Made by a program: the position numbers and the translations under genes. A model generated the notes under the pieces. That model did not search any database and had not been told where the DNA came from. It saw nothing but the letters and a program-made list of their open reading frames with translations. Positions 59,909 to 64,000 of a stretch of DNA of 64,000 nucleotides are shown here, piece by piece. Source of the stretch: Rhizobiaceae bacterium (lineage in GTDB: Bacteria; Pseudomonadota; Alphaproteobacteria; Rhizobiales; Rhizobiaceae); the NCBI GenBank assembly GCA_028279875.1, contig JANQMU010000011.1:62001-126000 (forward strand), in the 5' to 3' direction. Within the stretch, counting starts at the first letter, position 1. Each line of letters starts with the position of its first letter.

Positions 59909-61357
59909 ATGAAGACCCGGCACCGGCTGAAGATTGGATATGTCGGCGTCTCGATCTCGCCCTACTATGCTGAAAAATACAAGGTGCGGGAAAAAGCCGT
60001 CGCCGCACTGAAAGAATATGGCGACGAACTCGACTTCGAACTGGTTGCGGTCGAACAGCCCGTCCTGTCCGAGCACGATGCCGCTGAGGCGGCGACCCGG
60101 TTGCAGGAAAGCGACCTCGATTTTCTGCTGATCCAAAATGCCGCCTGCAGCATGGGCGAACAGCTTTATCCGCTCCTGGACGTCGCGCCGCGCATCGGCC
60201 TCTGGTCGGTTCCCGACCCGAGTTTCGATGGCGAGGTGCAACTCCATTCCCTGGTGTCGATGAACCACTATGCCAGCGTGATCAAGCGCTATTTTCGCGA
60301 CCGTGACATCCCTTACAAATGGTTCTACGGAAACGCCGATTCCGACCGCTTTCGCAAACGGTTCACGATCACCGTCCGGGCCCTGAGGGCGGCGACGAAT
60401 CTGGCGCGGACCCGCATCGGCTGGATCGGCGGGATTTCTCCGGGCTTTGTCGGGATGCTGTTCGACGAGGACAAGCTGCGCGACCGGCTCGGCGTTCGCG
60501 TCGAGTCCCACGATCTGGAAGACGTGGTGAAGCGCGCCGAGGCCATCGATCCGGGCCGGGTCGCAAAGTCCGTCAGCGAGATCAGGGACGCCGCCACGCG
60601 CATTGCCGTCAGCGACGACTCGGCGTTCGATCGGGTGACCCGTTTCTATCTTGCGCTCCACGACGTCTCGCAGGACATGGAGTTCGACGCGCTCGCCGTG
60701 CAGTGCTGGTCGACCATCCAGCAATTGTACAATATCGCGCCGTGCATGGCCTATAGCTGGCTGGGCAGCGAGCACGATATGCCGGTGTCCTGCGAGGGCG
60801 ATGTGCCCGGCGCCATCAGCATGCATGTGCTCAACCTTCTGTCCGAGCGCAAGGGGTCGTCGACGCTGCTGGATCTGGCGGCGCTCGATCCCGAACGGCA
60901 GGCCGTGCAGATGTGGCACTGCGGGGTCACACCGCGTCACTTCGCCAATGAGGACGGCATCAGCTGGGTCGACCATGTCACGCTCGGCCGCAACGGCGCC
61001 GACGGGCCCTATGGCGTCGCCGGCGACCAGGTTTTCGCCAAACAGCCGGTGACGGTAAGCTATATCAGCGAGGATGCCGGGCAGATCCTGGTGATCAAGT
61101 CCGAGGTCGTCGATCATCCGTCGCCCGGCTACGATGGAACCCGGGGCTGGCTGTCGAAGACCTATCTCAATGGCGAGCCGATCGACATATGGGACCTGAT
61201 CAATACGCTGACGGTGCACGGGCTGCAGCATCATTTTGCCATGGGGCAGGGCGATATGGCCTGTGAACTGATGGAACTGGCGGCATGGAAAGAAATGCAG
61301 CTTGTCGAGCCGGTCCCCTATGAGGACTATCTGCAACGGGACGGTGTTAACGTATAA
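59909..61357 (+). CDS. L-fucose/L-arabinose isomerase-family protein
   Basis: 482 residues. The fold is that of sugar isomerases of the FucI/AraA type: KIGYVGVSISPYYAEKYKVR at the N-terminus, a metal-site region ALAVQCWSTIQQLYNIAPCM followed by the conserved CEGDVPGAISMHVL, and HHFAMGQGDMACELMELA near the C-terminus. It likely interconverts an aldose and ketose in the cytoplasm; which sugar is unknown. ATG at 59909 follows GGGAAG; GTG at 59882 is less likely. It leads the operon with the ABC importer. Confidence 0.8.
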   Translation: MKTRHRLKIGYVGVSISPYYAEKYKVREKAVAALKEYGDELDFELVAVEQPVLSEHDAAEAATRLQESDLDFLLIQNAACSMGEQLYPLLDVAPRIGLWSVPDPSFDGEVQLHSLVSMNHYASVIKRYFRDRDIPYKWFYGNADSDRFRKRFTITVRALRAATNLARTRIGWIGGISPGFVGMLFDEDKLRDRLGVRVESHDLEDVVKRAEAIDPGRVAKSVSEIRDAATRIAVSDDSAFDRVTRFYLALHDVSQDMEFDALAVQCWSTIQQLYNIAPCMAYSWLGSEHDMPVSCEGDVPGAISMHVLNLLSERKGSSTLLDLAALDPERQAVQMWHCGVTPRHFANEDGISWVDHVTLGRNGADGPYGVAGDQVFAKQPVTVSYISEDAGQILVIKSEVVDHPSPGYDGTRGWLSKTYLNGEPIDIWDLINTLTVHGLQHHFAMGQGDMACELMELAAWKEMQLVEPVPYEDYLQRDGVNV

Positions 61358-61387
61358 TCCGCATACAGCAAGGGAGGTTGATAACAG

Positions 61388-62659
61388 ATGTTGAAACTGA
61401 AACGAACATTCGGTGCGCTGCTCGTGGCCGCCGCCACGGCGGTGGGGTCAGGTGCGTCGGCACAGGAACTGCCCGGCTTCAGCAGTTGGGACGAGGTCGT
61501 CGAGAAAGCCAAGGGCCAGACGGTCTACTGGTACATGTGGGGCGGCTCCGACGCCATCAACGGATTTGTCGATGAATTCTACGGCAAGCCGCTGAAGGAG
61601 GAGTATGACATTACCCTCAACCGCGTGCCGCTGGCCGACACAGTCGATGCGGTCAACCAGGTGATCAGTGAAAAGGAGGCGGGAGCCACCGGCGACAAGG
61701 GCACGATCGACCTGATCTGGATCAATGGCGAGAACTTCTTCACCCTGCGCCAGGCTGATCTGCTGATGGGCCCGTGGGCCGAGGGCATTCCCAATTCGGA
61801 GCTCGTCGACTGGACCAACCCGGCTGTCAATCTGGATTTCGGCCGCCCTGTCGACGGGTTTGAAAGCCCGTGGTCCAGCGCCCAGTTCCATTTCGTCTAT
61901 GATTCGGCGCGTCTCAACGAAGCCGATCTGCCACGTTCCTACGCGGAACTGGGCGAATGGATCAAGGCCAATCCCGGACGGTTCACCTATATTGCGCCCG
62001 GTCCCGGCGCGTTTGTCGGCACACGCTTCGTCAAGCAGCTGTTTTTCGAACTGAGCGGCGGACACGCGCAATGGGTCGGACCCTATAACGAAGAACTTTA
62101 CAACAAATGGGCGCCGGAGGTCTGGAAAACGCTGCTGGAATGGAAGCCCAACCTGTGGCGCGAGGGTGATACCTATCCGACCGGCAATGCCGACATGACC
62201 GAACGCTTCGCGAATGGCGAGGTCGAGTTCGACTTCACCCAGTCGCCGTCGGGCGCTGCGCCCAACATCAGTGCCGGGCTGGTGCCGCCGACGTCCCGTG
62301 CCTTCGCGTTCGACGCCAATCTGATCGGTGATTTCAACTATGTTGCCATCCCGTTCAACGCGCCGAACAAGGCGGCGGCGCTGGTCACCGCCAACCTCAT
62401 CCTGCGGCCCGATCGCCAGGCGGCACAGGTGCAGCCGGCCAATGGCTTCTGCTGCGGCTGGGGCATCGATGTCAACAAGGTGACGGATTCCGCCGGCAAG
62501 GAGGCGATTGCTGTGGCCATGCAGAACCTCGGTAATGCGGCCGCCGATCCGAACCGGCTGGCTGCCGCGCTGGTCTCCGACATTGCCGCGGAGTACCAGT
62601 CCAAGATCGAGGCCGACTGGCAGAAATACGTTCTGCGCGGCGAACCGCTGCCGAACTGA
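61388..62659 (+). CDS. ABC transporter substrate-binding protein, YnjB-like
   Basis: 423 residues with a signal peptide (MLKLKRTFGALLVAAATAVG, then SGASA). The first strand KGQTVYWYMWGGSDAINGFV, and IDLIWINGENFFTLRQADLL are typical of the YnjB branch of family-1-like binding proteins, which is close to iron/thiamine/polyamine binders rather than to classical sugar binders. Two cysteines (FCCGWGID) sit near the C-terminus. The isomerase upstream implies a sugar or sugar-like ligand (inference). A hairpin with a GCAA tetraloop follows. Confidence 0.82.
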   Translation: MLKLKRTFGALLVAAATAVGSGASAQELPGFSSWDEVVEKAKGQTVYWYMWGGSDAINGFVDEFYGKPLKEEYDITLNRVPLADTVDAVNQVISEKEAGATGDKGTIDLIWINGENFFTLRQADLLMGPWAEGIPNSELVDWTNPAVNLDFGRPVDGFESPWSSAQFHFVYDSARLNEADLPRSYAELGEWIKANPGRFTYIAPGPGAFVGTRFVKQLFFELSGGHAQWVGPYNEELYNKWAPEVWKTLLEWKPNLWREGDTYPTGNADMTERFANGEVEFDFTQSPSGAAPNISAGLVPPTSRAFAFDANLIGDFNYVAIPFNAPNKAAALVTANLILRPDRQAAQVQPANGFCCGWGIDVNKVTDSAGKEAIAVAMQNLGNAAADPNRLAAALVSDIAAEYQSKIEADWQKYVLRGEPLPN

Positions 62660-62671
62660 TCCGACGACACG

Positions 62672-62697
62672 TTGGCCGGGCCGCAAGGCCCGGCCAA
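62672..62697 (+). other. Intercistronic RNA hairpin with GNRA loop
   Basis: TTGGCCGGGCC (62672-62682), loop GCAA (62683-62686), GGCCCGGCCAA (62687-62697): 11 perfect pairs closed by a stable GNRA tetraloop, 12 bases after the binding-protein stop. No T run follows. Fourth example in this window of a hairpin after a solute-binding-protein gene. Confidence 0.7.
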
Positions 62698-62725
62698 TCA
62701 GCATTGAATTCAGAAAGGGCGCCCG

Positions 62726-63601
62726 ATGAACTGGGAGCGTGTGCGGATCCCGCTTATGCTGGGCCCGACATTGGCGATCATTACGGTCCTGTTTTTCGGC
62801 AGTCTGGGCTTCGGGTTCCTCCAGAGCCTGGGCTATCAGCCGCAGATCGGCAAAACGGATATCAGCCTGGACGCCTATTATGCGGTGATGTTCTCGGACC
62901 GCAACGCCAGCCAGTTCTGGCCGGGTCTTGCGCTCACCCTGTGGGTCGCGGGCGTCAGCACCTTTGTGTCGGCGGCGCTGGCCGTCTCACTGGCGCTGCT
63001 GTTGCGGCGCACCTTTTTCGGCAAGAAACTGTCGGTCTTCCTGTTTCAGCTCAACCTGCCGATCCCGCATCTGGTCATTGCCGTCGGCATGCTGCTGCTG
63101 TTTTCCCAGAGCGGACTTGTCGCGCGATTTGCCGGTACGCTCGGACTGATCGATGCGCCACGGGACTTCCCGGTCCTGACCCGGGACCCCTACGGCTTCG
63201 GCATTATTCTGGCCTATGTCTGGAAGGAAACGGCGTTTTTCGGCATCATCGTCATGGCCGTGCTGCAGTCTCTCGGCGAGGATTACGAAGCTGTGGCGCA
63301 GAGCCTCGGCGCCAACCGGTGGCAGCGTTTTCGCACTGTCACCCTGCCGCTGATCATGCCCGGGCTCATGTCCGCCTCAATCATCGTTTTCGCCTTCACC
63401 TTCGGCACCTATGAGGTGCCGCGCATTCTCGGTGTCCAGCACCCCAAAATGCTGCCGGTGCTGGCGCTGGAATATTTTCTCAATCCCGATCTCAATGCCC
63501 GCGCCGAGGGCATGGCCTTGAGTATCATCATTGCGGTTATCGTGTTCGCGCTGGTCTTCCTTTACATGTATGTCAGCGCCCGCACGGTGCGGAAGAGCTA
63601 G
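62726..63601 (+). CDS. ABC transporter permease, YnjC-like
   Basis: 291 residues, about six hydrophobic segments with the BPD_transp_1 EAA region (EDYEAVAQSLGANRWQRFRT, then VTLPLIMPG). Start ATG at 62726 follows AAAGGGCG. It is the first of two membrane subunits of the YnjB-associated importer; the second follows 4 bases later. Confidence 0.88.
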   Translation: MNWERVRIPLMLGPTLAIITVLFFGSLGFGFLQSLGYQPQIGKTDISLDAYYAVMFSDRNASQFWPGLALTLWVAGVSTFVSAALAVSLALLLRRTFFGKKLSVFLFQLNLPIPHLVIAVGMLLLFSQSGLVARFAGTLGLIDAPRDFPVLTRDPYGFGIILAYVWKETAFFGIIVMAVLQSLGEDYEAVAQSLGANRWQRFRTVTLPLIMPGLMSASIIVFAFTFGTYEVPRILGVQHPKMLPVLALEYFLNPDLNARAEGMALSIIIAVIVFALVFLYMYVSARTVRKS

Positions 63602-63605
63602 CGCG

Positions 63606-64000
63606 ATGTCCGACCTGACGCTCTCCGCCGCCGCAACGCCGCCGCAGATCCGCGCCCGCCGGGGCCTGATGCGCGTGGTTTTCTACGTGACCATCATCTT
63701 CATGTGCCTGATGCTGGTGCTGCCGGTGATCGCCTTCTTCATCAATGCCTTCGCCTTTCGCTGGTTCTATCCGCAGTTCGTCCCGAATGAATGGAGCCTG
63801 CAGGCCTGGGAGCGGTTGCGGCTGATTCCGCGGGCCGGCGACCGCAGCATCGAGGGTTTCATTTCCCTTTGGGCGACTGTCCCGGACGTGGTCGGGGCTC
63901 TCGGCATCAGCCTTTTCATCGGCGCGCTGGTGACCGGCATATCCATCATCATCGGCCTGCCCGCCGCACGCGCGCTGGGGCTCTACCGGTTCCGCGGCAA
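63606..64000 (+). CDS. ABC transporter permease, second subunit (3' end cut by window)
   Basis: Open from the ATG at 63606 to the window end (131 full codons). The translation begins MSDLTLSAAATPPQIRARRG, then a hydrophobic segment (VVFYVTIIFMCLMLVLPVIA), a loop with WFYPQFVPNEWSLQAWERL, and a second segment (LGISLFIGALVTGISIIIGL). This is the pattern of BPD_transp_1 permeases paired with YnjC-type subunits. The ATPase gene presumably follows outside the window. Confidence 0.82.
   Translation, partial: MSDLTLSAAATPPQIRARRGLMRVVFYVTIIFMCLMLVLPVIAFFINAFAFRWFYPQFVPNEWSLQAWERLRLIPRAGDRSIEGFISLWATVPDVVGALGISLFIGALVTGISIIIGLPAARALGLYRFRG

Overview
This is a GC-rich, densely packed chromosomal or megaplasmid segment from an alphaproteobacterium, most likely of the rhizobial order (Hyphomicrobiales). 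The argument rests on a rhizobial-type L-rhamnose locus (rhaI, fused rhaD, and rhaR-STPQUK), an ectoine/hydroxyectoine uptake and degradation cluster in the alphaproteobacterial order (enuR-uehABC-usp-eutABCD), an IalB-like protein, and a MocD/E/F-like oxygenase set of the kind described for rhizopine catabolism in Rhizobium. Genus cannot be assigned from the sequence alone. I saw no rRNA, tRNA, CRISPR array, insertion sequence, integrase or phage gene.

Layout. 1-4.3 kb: the tail of a MalFGK-type sugar ABC operon with an embedded sulfatase. 4.3-13.6 kb: the ectoine cluster, with a MocR-type regulator, a TRAP transporter, a universal stress protein and EutA-D. The usual downstream steps (eutE deacetylase, aminotransferase, semialdehyde dehydrogenase) are absent, and only a fragment of an Lrp/AsnC regulator remains. 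13.8 kb: a secreted protein of unknown function. 14.5-25.3 kb: a complete L-rhamnose uptake and catabolism locus. 25.3-28.3 kb: an MFS transporter and a winged-helix regulator. 28.6-39.7 kb: a two-partner secretion system with a 587-residue TpsB, a roughly 2870-residue TpsA carrying an 84-bp in-frame tandem repeat, and an IalB-like protein. 39.9-49.2 kb: an RpiR-regulated sugar or cyclitol operon (two SDRs, a Gfo/Idh/MocA oxidoreductase, a TIM-barrel isomerase and a ribose-type ABC importer). 49.2-58.1 kb: a LacI-regulated divergent locus, with LacI and a mutarotase-like protein on one side. On the other side are a membrane di-iron oxygenase, Rieske ferredoxin, ferredoxin reductase, a PanB-like protein, two Gfo/Idh/MocA oxidoreductases and an aspartate-dehydrogenase-like protein. 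58.1-59.2 kb: a periplasmic L-asparaginase. 59.7-64 kb: a fucose/arabinose-isomerase-like enzyme with an ABC importer that runs off the window.

The window reads as a catabolic island for sugars, cyclitols and compatible solutes, each module with its own local regulator and recognisable operator-like repeats. The most interesting unit is the 49.2-58.1 kb locus. I infer that it oxidatively removes an O-methyl (or similar) group from a sugar or cyclitol by a MocDEF-like electron-transfer chain and then processes the product with Gfo/Idh/MocA and amine-dehydrogenase-like enzymes. A second recurring theme is a strong RNA hairpin directly after each of the four solute-binding-protein genes, where it could set a high ratio of binding protein to permease.
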